Source: Rallus limicola
Taxonomy: Eukaryota; Chordata; Aves; Gruiformes; Rallidae
Reading direction: 5' to 3'
Assembly (NCBI GenBank): GCA_022605955.1
Contig: JAKCOZ010000007.1
Span: forward strand, 33,706,991-33,770,990
DNA: 64,000 bases
How positions within the stretch are numbered: position 1 is the stretch's first letter; each line of letters begins with the position of its first letter. Both the position numbers and the translations under genes were made by a program. The notes under the pieces were generated by a model that saw only the letters and a program-made list of their open reading frames with translations, was not told where the DNA came from and searched no databases. This document shows positions 36,531 through 48,652 of this stretch, one piece after another.

Positions 36531-39265
36531 GTTACAGGACAGTCCTAGCTACAGGAGGTGATGCCTTAGCTCTTGGAAGGATGTAAGTCTCCATTTTTTT
36601 GATGCTTATTCGTTAAAAAATTACCTATAAGCTTTCCTATCTTCTACTTACCACTGCATATCTAGGAAGGTTTTATAGAATCCAGGTGTATTCTATCCAC
36701 TCAAAAAAACCCCATGAAATTTAATTGTTTAAAGCAAAGAATTTTAATACTGTGAAGGAACCTATTTTTGTACAGGTCACTCTTGAGACCTATTTAGTAG
36801 ACAAAAAGACCTTCCTATAATTTTTCAGACTATCAACTGCATTAATTTGTGCTGGGATCATAGTCTTCACCTAAAAAACTGTGATATGCAGGGGAAGCAG
36901 ACAGCTTCAGTTCCCTTTGAACCAGGACAAGCTTTCTTTGCAGTCAGCTATAAATTCACTGGTAGTGTTAGGAAGAGATCATGTTTTTCCTGATTTCTTG
37001 TCCTGAGTTTTGGCTTTCCTTTTCCTCTTCATGTTGATATTCTTCCAGCCCTTCATAACTACCAAACACAGATTGTATCAATTTTATTGTGCCACAAGGT
37101 GAAGGAAAGATAGAGTGTTTTAAAAGTTGGTTTACATCCATGATAGAACAAGGCAATAATTTATTTCCTTCTTCAAAACAACCCTGCCTATGTTCAGACA
37201 TGGATTGTTGATGTATTTCAGAAGCTGTGTGGCAGCATGAAGGAATGCTATGATTCATGCTCCATGCCTGCACCTCAGGATTGATTCAAATGGCTATTAT
37301 CATGTTTCAGAATGTGGTGGCGGTAAACACAAGGAAGATGTACTATGTCTAAGAGCCTCCCATGTCAAAATACACATCAGCTTTGATTGATATGTACTGA
37401 CTCATGGCCATGTAGGAGAGATGTGAGATTTGTCAACTAGGATTACAGCAATGTAATTATTTACACTCCCAAAATGTTCAGGATGATAGAGTGTTTATGT
37501 GAAGTATCATGTTAATGGAACTACTAGAAAATCAATACCAGGATTGGAACTGGATGCCATTTAATCTATTTTTTCTGGACATACATGATAGTAGAATTTT
37601 CTTCATTGTGCATACCCATGCAACTCTATTTTGTATCAAGTTGCAATAATTGCAATGGTGTCTTCAACACATTTTTATGCAGTGGGCCAAGCTCTGCTAA
37701 TCTCCTTTTTACAGAAATCAGAATTTTACCTGACTGAGAATTAATGAATGTAATGACTGAAGTGGTCTGAATCCCTAGCCCCACCTCATAAATCCTGTGT
37801 GACACCCATTTTTTCCACATCTGCTAGAAGTGATGAATAATTTTTGTTTTGATATACACATTTCCATGAAACTTTTAGTGCCTTTTGTGATGTGCTTTTA
37901 CACTATGTGTCTCAGGACCCCAAGACCCTGTGTGAGGCTGGCAATTTTATGATCCCTATAAATAGTAAACAGATACTTTAGACTTTGGTCCATAGCTAAA
38001 ATACCCTAACAACCACTTCTTCAAACATGTCTTTGTACCATATCCTTTCATGTCCATGGTAGGAGAATTTGTCCACTGACCTCTAAACTTACCAAGGCCA
38101 GAGTTGTCTTATTTGTCTGGCACACCTGATTAATTATTAAGATCCTACACAAATGCAATTGCTGTCTATAAATCAGCTTGAATAATACTAACAATTATCG
38201 TAATGATTGATACATGAGCATTTATTTGTGTTCCTCTCCGTTACACTAATGGGATTTTGATGCATAAATTTCTTCTCATTTTTACAAGATTACATAGTTT
38301 GGAATGCAAAAATGTTGTTTCATTTAATCTAAAGAAGAAAAAGTCTTCTTTAGGTAGATCTATGCAATGATACAGATCATGTTGAACTAGAGATCTTATG
38401 GGAATGCTCAGCATCAATCTGACAAAAATTGCTATGGGGATTATAGATAAATATTATTATGTATACAAGCATACCCTTGGAAACTGCCATGATACTGCCT
38501 ACAAAAGCCAAGATCATGTGTTCATGAAGAAGCTGCACAAGGTAAACAGTGTGGGTTTCTATGGCTCACATAGAACAAAGCATAGATAGCTTATAATCAG
38601 GGAGGAAAGTCAGGAAAATGTAGCATGATAATTTAAATAGCAGACACCAGCAAGCCAGCAATTTAAGAATATACTGTAATATATTTGGGACAGAGAACAT
38701 ATTTTTATTCTTTCCTTGTAGGGCAACTGTAGTACTTTAGATGGCTGGTGTTTCTGGGATGTGTTTCTACAGCATTAGTGAAATATGAGTAAGACACAAA
38801 CCATAGTAGTGAAGGTGCTGATCCAGCAAACAGTTAATTCCCATGACCGTCTATTGAATTCAAAGATAGTAATCATCTAAGTATGCATGTAAGAATGTTT
38901 GTGTTGGTAAGTTCTAGGCTCAAGTGGCTCCTGCTTAAGTTTTCACAGGGAGCCAGGAAAAACAAACACAGATTGCCTGGTATGTAGTCCAGCTTTTTAA
39001 AGGGAAGTGACCTCTCTCATCCCATGATGGACTAGTCAGTCTATCATTTTATATATAGGTCAGTCATAGCAGAGCCTTTTTTCATCATCTCCAGTTTAGA
39101 TAGTTCTAACAGTTCTATATTTTTATGCTGTTTTCAAGCAGCTAAAAAATAATCAGAAGCAACACATTTGAATGAAAGCTGTGTTTGTACTGGAGCACTT
39201 TTAAAGTTCTGTAATATAGACTTTTTCTATGAAATTACCATAAAACTCTTAAGAAAGAATTGGGA

Positions 39266-39289
39266 AATTCTTAAGAATTCTTAAGAATT
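39266..39289. repeat. 24-bp perfect palindrome
   Basis: Alternating AATTC and TTAAG units (AATTC-TTAAG-AATTC-TTAAG-AATT) read the same on both strands. It is flanked by the related strings CTTAAGAAAGAAT on the left and ATTAAGAAAGATG on the right. Confidence 0.92.
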
Positions 39290-39813
39290 AAGAAAGATGA
39301 GAAATTGAACTGGGCACATAAGCTCTGAAGTCTATGCAGGTTTCAAGGTTCAACAAGTTCAGGTTTGACCACAGATGCATACAAACCCTTGCAGGATGGT
39401 GCACATTGCTTTTGGGAGGAATATATGAGGCTGCAATAGGCTGTTAACTTCATATTCCCATCTTTACCCTTTGGGACACTTAGTGTGTAGTTGCTACTTG
39501 CCAAATTAAATCCCAACATATCTGTATTCCACATCTTGCAAAACAGTTATTCAATAAGGTGTTCAATTGTGTGCATGTACACACACTCACATGAGAAGTC
39601 TTAAGTCATTCTGTAAGGACAGTCTTCAACTGACTGTTTCCAAAGCTAGGCTAAAGACATTAGAAATGTCATCACCTTCTCTAATTTCTATTTTCAACCA
39701 GTGACATGCTTCATGGTGTAAGGAACAGCACAGAAAAAACCCTAACCAAACAACCGAGGAGCTTTTTCCTCCTTTTTGTGGGCTTTTTCTTGTTGTTTTG
39801 GTTGGGTTTGGGG

Positions 39814-39843
39814 TTTTGTTTGTTTGTTTGTTTGTTTGTTTTT
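39814..39843. repeat. (TTTG)n microsatellite
   Basis: About six TTTG units plus a T-rich end, preceded by GGTTTGGGG-type variants. It explains the lysine/glutamine/threonine-rich reading frames on the opposite strand. Confidence 0.95.
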
Positions 39844-42800
39844 CTCCTGAAGAATGTGTCATTACTAGACAATATTACATCTAGAATATTAAACACTCTT
39901 TTGCATATCCTTTGTAATGATGTCACTTACTATGGCCCCAGCATTTGTTATACATGGTGCAGTTGCAGTCAGGCATACATGGTAGACTGTGGGCAAAAGC
40001 AAACTTGTTTTGCCTGTGCTCTGGGTAGAGTAACCAGAAGCTGGATGCACACAGCTGCCTCTGTGCTGAACCTGACCTAGTTTGTTCTCCTGAAAGGTGG
40101 ACTGTATTAAGTAGAGTCCAATACGTGCTATTTAGATTTAGAAGGCTTCTGGCTGGCTCAGAGTGGGCATACCTTTTGTGTCTCTTGGGTAATGCACTAC
40201 GCAGACATTTTCACAGATTAGATGTTGCATCATTTTATCATTAAGTGCCATGAATCTATAACTATAAAGTTTCATTGTAGTAAGGAAATGAAGATCAAGT
40301 ATTTCCCTCCAGACAATATTTTCATGCTCTCTTGCACGGTGACCTGGTTGTATACTTATAAACACACTCATGGCTCAGCAAGTTGAGAGGAGTGGAAAAT
40401 AGTAAAAAAAAAACACTTAGAAAAAGCTCCCTACTTTTGAGCCTCCATTCTCTGATGAAGCTGAAGTATCAACTTTGTCTCACTAGAGAAAAGTATTTAA
40501 TGAAGGGGTATTATTCATCTTCTGGGCCTAACTATATACAACACTGTGCACAGTGAGATACATACAGCTTTAGTGAAAGGCTCTGAATCATGGGGGAAGT
40601 GTGAATGCAAAGCTGGACACTCTGAGCATTGCTGCAGCTTTGTATATTTCCTGCCTGCCCACTGCAAGGGGTACGAAAGAATAATCCTGGATGCACAGGA
40701 TTTAAAGCTAGGAGAAAATGCACTCTCCCTCTTCCTGCCCACCCAAATCCTTTTGGGAAGCACCCATGTAGCGTAAGTGGAGCTCCCTCTCGGTTATCTA
40801 TTCAGATTGGAAGGCCTCTTGGTTTTCTTGGAAGGCGATCACTTGCGAAGCCTCCTTGCTGAACCCCATTGAGAACTATGCTATGGAAATTATTGATATA
40901 ACCATGTTCAACCAATCTGTAAAGCCCTAGTAGGGGAGGGCATATCGAGTCTTCAGTCAGACATATAGAATTAATGTCAGGAAAGGAAAGTTTCTCGGGA
41001 GAAATGTTGAGAAATCAATGTTATGTACTTGGAGTCATACTAAATGTACTGGACTTGAACAGCTAAAAGAATAGTGTAATTAAAAGCTCATTGCATTTAG
41101 TGGGAACATTCCCACCAACTTCAGAATTGCAATACTGAACATATTCCTGGTCTGAAATAATGGAAGGAATTAATAATTAGTGAAGGGTTGTAGCCTCCGC
41201 ACAGAAATGTAATGGAAGCAGCCTCCCCTATCTTTTGATACACAATTTATGCATTTTCACTTGGGAAATCAATCACCAGACTACCTTTGCAACTCTCTTC
41301 TTCAAGAGAGTTTAAAAATGCATCACCTAATAAACCTGGCTCCTTACATCATCAGCCTAATGGCCACCAATTTCCACCCCAACTTGATTTCCCTTTCCTG
41401 TTCATTATTTAATACACACTGATTAACCCAAGGAGCGACAGAGAACTCCTGAAGCTCAGCGTACTTTGGCTTCTGTCCATCTGCTTTATGTGGTGCGTCC
41501 CATGTGATTGGTAGCAGAACAAGAGCTTTAGGCTACTGTTAAATAAAGCAGGTCAAGACTTGTTGTTTGGCCCTAAGGACAAGCAACACAAGATCCACGT
41601 GGCTAAGCTCATCTTCTCACAATCCCAGATAATGAAATAACTATTAAACCATATGAACCGCACTGTGTAGTAGTTAAATCCACAGCATGGATGTGTTTTG
41701 GGTTACTAGTACAGCCAGATTTGAAGCCAAGTGGAGAAACACCAGGACTGCCATTTCCACTGGAAGCGTATTTGCACTGTGGTCTTAACATATGTTCATG
41801 AAGATGCCCACCATGGGGAACTGACAGTGTCATGACAGCATGTTTGCTTAGAATTATCTTAATTGATGCTGAAACTGTTCATTGCTTCCTGTTTATACAA
41901 CCTCCAAAAATGTCGAAAGATCAAACGCAAAAACCTAGTCTGGCAATTTTCAAAAGCTGTCAGAGAATATAACAGAAATGACTTAGATGAATGTGCTTTC
42001 AACTCCCATGAAACGAAAATGTATGTGTTACACATCAGTCTGCCAGCCTCTACGGAAATCTGTCCATGGTAAGCTTTTTGCTGTACAAAAACATGAATTT
42101 CTTTTGCAGTGTCATGAAGCTTGGGTATCTCAAACACCAATCAAAATACAAAGCAGAAAGTTGGAGGTTCTTTCTTTCCTGGATCTTCTGCCTGAACTTT
42201 GAACTTGGAATGTTTTCTCATAAGGTCTGTGATGGAGGTTTGAAAGCCTAATTGACTTATTTTGGTATCATGAAAGATGGTTAAGACATATATGTCCTAT
42301 AAAGCCTTAGTAATATCCTTTTCATGAGTTAAATAGAAATTAATAGGAATTTTCCCTAGGACTATGATTATTATGTATTAATATGTGTTTTGGTAGTACT
42401 TTGTGGCATAGCACATTGTAGGGTTTCTTACCTTGAGAACTAGCCCTGTTTTTCCAAAGGGGCAGTGTTCAATCCATGGACTCAGAAGAAAACCCAGTTA
42501 GATACCTTTACATGCAGGCATGAGGTATGTTAAAGCATGCCTGGCATTTTAAAGGGTAGGAAAGTGCCTACAGGGATGTAACTATTGCTTCTATGTCACC
42601 TATATAAACTTTCAAGAGCAGGAAAATTGATACTATTGTTTCAACAAACGAAATAAATACATCTCTCAACTCTGGCTGAATATTTTAATGATCTTCCTCA
42701 GGAAAAAAATAAAAAGGAGGGTTTGGCCTTTCAATCAGGTATCGATGTGTCACCTGCTCAGTATGGCTGAGATGAGGGTTCCAATCTGCCAGTGCTTTTC

Positions 42801-43790
42801 TCCCCATCTTCATTGCAAAGCCATAAAGCCATTCTTTAGCATGTGAGCAGTTGGATTCTGTGCAGCTTCTAACAAATTATTTGTGGCACACAATAGTTTT
42901 GTTTGTCAACTGTGACATTATTCCAGCAAAGCATATAATTTTCAGGTCTGGTGTTGGAATATGAGGAATTATGATCAGCATACTGTAACATGTTGCCTGG
43001 TTGTAGCCTCTTTTCACATGGCTAAATATTCCTCTACTGATGCTGAGCCAAGATTCAAAGACATCTTTTTCAGTGGTTCCTTCTTTGCCTCATAAATTTG
43101 CATTTGTCATTTTGTAGCCCTGTGCTTTGTGCTCTTTTCCTGGAAAATAGGAACAAAAAGGATTATTCTCTTCATAATGCACCCTGAGACATAAATATGA
43201 AAAGGTGGTGGCAGTGGAGAGTTTAGCAGTGATTTCTGCTGAAGAATTTGTGTATTCTAGGAGTGATGGGTTGCTTTTCTACAAGAAACTAAGCATGCTA
43301 AAGCAGGGAGAGTTTACTGGACCTCTTCACATTACAATTCATCATTTTGTCTTCCATTTAGATTCACTATGGTCATGGTGCAGGATAAAGAGAAAATCAC
43401 ACATGCTATCTGTGAGTGTGATAAAAATTATTCCAAGAAAAAGTTCAAGTACATGAAAGAGAAAGCCATTTAGTCTCTGGACTCAAATACCTTTAGATTT
43501 TTAGAGGGTCTTGCCTAAATCCAGTGAATTCAAAGGGAATCATGGGAGGCTGTGTTCCTCATAGCTAGACCAGTGTTCTGCAAAAATAGGAGTCAGCGTC
43601 ACATCGATCTTACTGCTGGAGACACTCTGCAGCTTTCTGATTGCACATCTCTGACTTTTAGAAGAGATCATTATATTTATATAATCCTACGGGTCCTCAA
43701 ATCAAACACTGTATAGTCCTCTGGGAGTGGTTAAAAGCTTTTAAGTGGTTTTGTGTTCAGAAATTGTAAAATAGATTTGTGTCTGTCTAC

Positions 43791-43833
43791 ATATGTATAT
43801 GTATGGGTGTGTGAGTATGTGATGATGTGTGTT
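43791..43833. repeat. Imperfect TG/TA-rich simple repeat
   Basis: Interspersed ATGTATATG, GTGTGTGAG and GATGATGTGTG units. It is degenerate with no fixed period. Confidence 0.6.
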
Positions 43834-44817
43834 ATTTTCAGCTCCCAAAGATATCCCCAGCCTTGTTGCTCACAGAGGACTGAATTTTTAGTCTGGTTTC
43901 AGTGTCCCCAGTTGACTGCAAACTGTAACGCTGCCATGTATGTCTCAGATCTACCACTGCCAGGCACTTTCATACATGCTGATGTCTTTGGCTTAGAAAA
44001 AGTAAACAAGGAGCACCTTCAAGATGTGAAGGAATCAGAGCTTCATTCCTGAGGGGAGGAGACTTGAAATATTTATAGCATTCCTACTGTAACTAGCAAA
44101 CGAGGGCAGGGAGAGGTATACTTGATAACATCTGTCTCAGTATCTGGGGTTGAATTATAGTAATACACCCACATTTCCCTCTCAGCCTACCTTTAAAAAA
44201 ACAAACAACCAAAACCACAAAGGAAACATTTCTCTTGTCAACTGTATGAGGTAACATAAACTGTCTCTTAAAAGCTGGAGAGGAACAGTAGACATTATCC
44301 ATTGTCACCCCTTCACACTGCAGTACTGGATCCTGACACACCTTTACATAATTATCATTTCAAAGGGCAAACTGAAACTAACAAATCACAAATGTTGTGC
44401 TCCTTCCTGGTCCATCCAGCACAGATGTTTTGAGGATGCACAAGATTCTAATTCTGCTCTTCCATTTCTTCCCCTTTCAGGATTTTCTCTGCATTTCCCT
44501 TCCTCTCAATTTAATTCCAAGCAGGGACATGCTCCACCTGTACTTCCTGCCCCTGGTCTTTATTCCTAGTGCTTCCCATTGATTCAACTTACCATTAGTA
44601 GTTACACAGAGGAGAAAGTGCCTTGAATAACGCTTTTAGGCAGCTCCACAATATCATGACTTTCTAACACCTCCTGGAACATAAACCTTCAACCAGGAGT
44701 AAGGAGGAACAAAGGTTCAGAGAATGAGAAGACAACTTCAACTGAAATGAGGGAGCAAGAAGGAGAAAGTCTACATATCCTCACATTTTGTGGTATGCTG
44801 GTGCTACCCTGGAGGTA

Positions 44818-44855
44818 GGAGGATAGTAGAGAAAGTGGAGGATAGTAGAGGAAGT
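44818..44855. repeat. 19-bp tandem duplication
   Basis: Two copies of a GGAGGATAGTAGAGRAAGT unit lie head to tail, differing at one or two positions. Confidence 0.85.
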
Positions 44856-44884
44856 GGAAAGAGCCAACTCCACCTTTACCCTCC

Positions 44885-45010
44885 TCTTCTGAGTTATACG
44901 TAGGAATAAACCACTTGCCTGAGATGGTGAAACAGGTTTATGATAGATCCAGGGTATGAGACTAGCTTCCCTGATTCCTGTCCCTGTGTCATATCCACTG
45001 ACAACACTGC
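44885..45010 (-). mobile_element. Possible ancient MIR-like (CORE/tRNA-derived) SINE remnant
   Basis: In reverse complement the order resembles a MIR-type SINE 5' half: a 'GGCAGTGTTGTCAGTGGATA' head, an 'AGGAATCAGGGAAGCTAGTC' section and a 'CCTGGATCTATCATAAACC' part followed by 'TCAGGCAAGTGG', where MIR has 'CCTTGGGCAAGT'. The order of landmarks fits over about 110 bp, but divergence is high and there is no flanking duplication. It could be a chance match or another old tRNA-derived SINE. Confidence 0.4.
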
Positions 45011-45703
45011 CTCACTTAATAGGGTAAAAATTGGCATTGTGTTAGGGTAGAACATTCTGTGCCTCCACCACATCAACTGCTCCTGAAGTCAGTCCTGTCT
45101 GTTCATAAACTCTGCTACTGTACCTCCTAGTGCTAAATTCCTCTTGGATTAGGGATGAGTCCAGGATGGCTGGATTTCAGCAGTTTTCTCTTGCTTATGT
45201 TTTGAGCCTTTCTAGACAACCACAGCTTGTTGTTCCCAATGAAACTAATACCAAATGAGCCAATAACTGCTTTCACACAAAACAGCTGCTTTCAGCTCCC
45301 TATCTGTACAGGACATTAGCCTTCACTTTTTAAAATTTAAATTGTCAGTTGTGCTGTCACCCTGTGTTTAAACCAGCTGCATGCTTTCACAATTATAAAA
45401 TAATGTTTTAATGGCTTGAAATTTCACAGGGTAGAAAAGTATAAAATGCCAGTTGAAGTTGTCATCTTCTCTGTGAAAATTAGCTGCACAAACAGGTCCT
45501 TCCCCAATGCCCCAACTCAGGCTCCTGAGGGGGGCTCAGCATAGGTCTGATTTTCTGTCCAGAAAAGTCATTGTAGAGATACAATCCCACTAGCATCTGG
45601 GAACACTCATTTCCTAGAAGTAGGTCATGTACTTTTATGTGGAAGACCCATCCATTGAATGGAAGAGTTTTAAAAATTAAGGGAAAAAATGTTTCATAGA
45701 TAA

Positions 45704-45742
45704 ATTAGATTCTTTAGATTCATAGATTCTTAGATTCTTTAG
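45704..45742. repeat. TAGATTCTT short tandem repeats
   Basis: Four imperfect units of TAGATTC(A/T)T in 39 bp. It resembles a CR1 tail repeat at first sight, but no CR1 body adjoins it. Confidence 0.7.
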
Positions 45743-45813
45743 TAAGACATGCCACTTTGGAAAAAAAAAAAGAATAACCAATAAACTATTTCATTTTGCA
45801 AATTTGACAGAAG

Positions 45814-45847
45814 CTTTTGACTATTTTCAGCTTTTGACTATTTTCAG
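45814..45847. repeat. Perfect 17-bp tandem duplication
   Basis: Two identical copies of CTTTTGACTATTTTCAG lie head to tail. Confidence 0.95.
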
Positions 45848-46043
45848 TGTTGCTTCATATTCTTTTGTGGCTGAAAGCAATTCAACATAGATTCATAATT
45901 TTTGCATCAGCTGCATCTCCATTTTTTGGATGGAAACAGCCTCATAACAATGGGATGTTTAAGTGTGACCGTGGCTGTAATATAAAGGACTGTTGAGAGC
46001 ATGAAGACTTCTACTTTGGAGTAAGGAAGATAACAAGGTATGG

Positions 46044-46320
46044 TGAGGCCCGGGGGCATCTTGAGGGCCTTGGGGGCTCCTTCTGGGGACTGGCAGCACA
46101 GGGGCCTCATATCCAGGGCCCACCCCCCTGGCTCTAACCAGGGAGCAGGGCAGGCAAAGGGGCAGCCAGAGGCACCCCCCAGAAATTGGGCATCTTCTTG
46201 AGAGAGGAAATAGGTAGAAGTCACACCAGAACATCAGCAGGTGGTGGCCAGGATGTGGCCCATCAAGAGGAACTGAGGTTAGACACAGCCCAGGATGACT
46301 GGGCAGTTCCACGGGGACAA
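46044..46320. other. GC-rich patch, unidentified
   Basis: About 280 bp are clearly richer in G and C than the surrounding DNA, with runs such as GGCCCGGGGGCATC and CCCACCCCCCTGGC. It has few CpGs, so it is not a CpG island. Minus-strand frames (105 and 117 codons, at 45907-46224 and 45959-46312) cover it but show no known domain. It may be a fragment of an unrecognised repeat or a retrocopy. Confidence 0.4.
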
Positions 46321-47564
46321 GACAGTGAATGAACAGAAGATCAAAGACTTGTGTTTGTATTGTGAGAAAAGGTCACTAACATTCCCTCTCATAAAACAGG
46401 AACATTGATCCAGCCCTGGTTTAATGAATCAATGACATATTTAGATATTCTTGGAAGTCTTCTATCCAGTGGTCAACACAGATGAGATTACAGTACTAAG
46501 CAGAGAGCTCTACTTTCAGTGCTGCCTAAAGGCAGGAGACACTCCAGCACATTGAAACAAGGACTGATCACAATTATAGGTGGTGTTCAATGGGAAAAAC
46601 GTACAAGCACAACCATGGTTCAGAGTTTAAACTCAGGCAGATAAAATACTGCATTTCTATGCTTCCAATTAGTATGAGAAAGATGTGTTCTTGGCGATTT
46701 CTCCTTTATGCTCATTTGAGAAAGAAGAGTTAATTTAACTACAGTTAATTTCATGCCCTCTATAATGTACCCAATTATATTGTCCTAATTATTTCAAGCC
46801 CTCATGTGCCTTGGTTGAGTGCCTTTTTTGGAAGGGGATATTAAATAATGATTATCCTCCTCATTAATACAATGCACGATAAAGACAAAACAAACAAGAC
46901 ATGGCTGAAAGGCATAAATACTATTTATATTTTTTATTCACTTTCCCTTCCAATCTTTCCATGACAGCAGTAACATTAGTCATGGACACATAAGGAGGCT
47001 GGGAAATGTTTTGTCTTGACTTGTCATTCTGGTTTTGTCTTGTTAGTGTGTTAGAGTGTGGGCATCCTAGAAACTGGGTTTTTCTAAGAAATCAGCTATC
47101 CTTAACCTATAGCACTAGGTTATAGCTGCAGAAATTGATATTTGATGTAGTTCTAATTTGTCCTTGTTTTATTAATTTGAACAATGAAGCATAAAGGAGC
47201 AGGTCATAGTAAAGAATAGGGCAGGGGGGTCACATTCATGTCTTATGCATGAAGACTAAGATATGGCAGAATTAACACTATCTCATCCATATAAAAGTAG
47301 ACAGGTTTTGGAGATGGTGTATGAGTAAGATATGTCTTCCCATACTTCACTCCGAAACAAGGTAGTGTTTAATTCATCAATTTTCAGATACATTGGCCAG
47401 TTCTGGTCATGTCACTATACACAAAAGACTCAAACAATTGACCTCTGTCTCCTGCTATCTTGCATGTGCATCCAGATCTTAGACAGATGCTGAAGTCTCT
47501 GTCCTTCTCTATGTGCCAGATTACTGAGACCCAACACTCATGTGGTAGGTGGGCTCATTATAAA

Positions 47565-47693
47565 GGTCTCCTTCTCTGGAGATATTCAAGACCCGTCTGG
47601 ACACCTACCTGTGGGACTAGCCCTAGGGAGCCTGCTTTGGCAGGGGGGTTGGACTCGATGATCTCCAACCTGTACGACTCTGTGATTCTGTGA
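47565..47693 (+). mobile_element. CR1 LINE 3' end, short
   Basis: 129 bp on the plus strand: 'CTCCTTCTCTGGAGATATTC', 'GTCTGGACACCTACCTGTGG', 'GCTTTGGCAGGGGGGTTGGA' and the tail 'CGACTCTGTGATTCTGTGA'. It is near-identical in layout to the end of the 60451 copy. About 15 bp, the 'gaggtcccttcc' part, are missing between GATGATCTC and CAACC. Confidence 0.93.
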
Positions 47694-47942
47694 CAAGCAG
47701 CAGTGTTGGGATACAGGGAACAGCATATCTGGTTAGGATAGCAACCTTCAACTATCATGCAATTAAGCCACATGCCATGGCCTTTCCCATTCTGTCTACA
47801 ACACTGAATATCTGAGAGCTGGGCGTGAGTAACAAGTACTGTGACCAGAATAGATGCTTTAGTCTGGATACTGTTGCACCAATGGTGGAACTGTCCCCAG
47901 TAATCTCAGATAAAGGATTAATATAAGACATACATTAATAAT
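47694..47942. other. Spacer between tail-to-tail CR1 copies
   Basis: About 250 bp of unique DNA separates two CR1 3' ends in opposite orientation. No feature is recognised. Confidence 0.55.
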
Positions 47943-48652
47943 AGATTCATAGAATGGTCTGGGTTGGAAAGGACCTCAAAGACCATCTAGTTCCAAACCC
48001 CCTGCCATGGGCAGGGACACCCTCCACTAGATCAGGTACCCCAAAGCCCCATCCAACCTGGCCTTGAACATTTCCAACCTTGGGGGATCCACAACTCCCC
48101 TGGTCAACCTCTTTCAGTGTCTCATCACCTTCATCATAAACATTTCTTCCTTATATTCAATCAAATCTACCCTCTTTCAGTTTAAAACTATTGTGCTTTG
48201 TCCTGTCACTACAGGCCCTGGCAAAAAGTCTCACTCCATCTTTCTCATAAGTGACCTTTAAATATTAAAATATATATTTTACATATTATAGATAAATATT
48301 CAATATACTGTCTTTCCAGAGCAGTCTCTTCTCCAGGCTGAACAATCCCATCTCTCTCAATCTGTCTTCACTGAAGATGTGCTCCAGCCCTCTGGTTTTC
48401 ATGGCCCTCCTCTGGACCCCCTCTAATAGGTCCACATGTCCTGTATTAGGGACCTTAGAGCTGGATGCAGTACTCCTGGTGGGGTATCATGAGGGTGGTG
48501 TAGAAAGACAGAATCATCTTCCTCACCTTGCTGGCCATGCTGCTTTGTATGAATTCCAGGACATGATTTGCTTTCTGGTCTGTAAGTGCATGTTGTCAGC
48601 TCATGTCCAATTTCTCATCCACCAATATCTCCAGGTTCTTCTTTTCAGGGTT
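47943..48652 (-). mobile_element. CR1 LINE fragment with AT-rich internal expansion
   Basis: A 710-bp CR1 read from the minus strand. It has the 3' tail ('ATAGATTCATAGAATGGTCTG'), 'GGCAGGGACACCCTCCACTA', 'CATCCAACCTGGCCTTGAAC', the region encoding the [13 protein letters not shown] block (decayed) and 'CTACAGGCCCTGGCAAAAAG'. Then come an AT-rich segment (48258-48318), 'TCTTCTCCAGGCTGAACAAT', 'GGCCCTCCTCTGGACCCCCTC', 'CTGGATGCAGTACTCCTGGT' and finally 'CATGTCCAATTTCTCATCCACC'. The AT-rich piece replaces and slightly lengthens the usual 'ggaaggctgctataaggtctccc' section. Frames are broken. Confidence 0.93.

Larger units (their letters stand above)
36531..47564. other. Unique non-coding DNA, about 11 kb
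   Basis: No gene or clear RNA is recognised. Contents: a 24-bp perfect palindrome (39266-39289), a (TTTG)n microsatellite (39814-39843), a TG/TA-rich patch (43791-43833), a 19-bp tandem duplication (44818-44855), a possible MIR-like SINE (44885-45010), TAGATTCTT repeats (45704-45742), a 17-bp duplication (45814-45847), a GC-rich patch (46044-46320) and a homeodomain-core-rich block (46690-47000). The frame at 39706-40080 (124 codons) spans the TTTG repeat and is spurious. Confidence 0.6.

Noticed and set aside
39706..40080. 124-codon frame rich in F, L and V
   Set aside because: It runs through the (TTTG)n microsatellite, which removes stop codons and produces the hydrophobic appearance.
45704..45742. 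TAGATTCTT repeats as a CR1 tail
   Set aside because: CR1 tails resemble ATTCTATG units, but there is no CR1 3' UTR or ORF2 sequence on either side.
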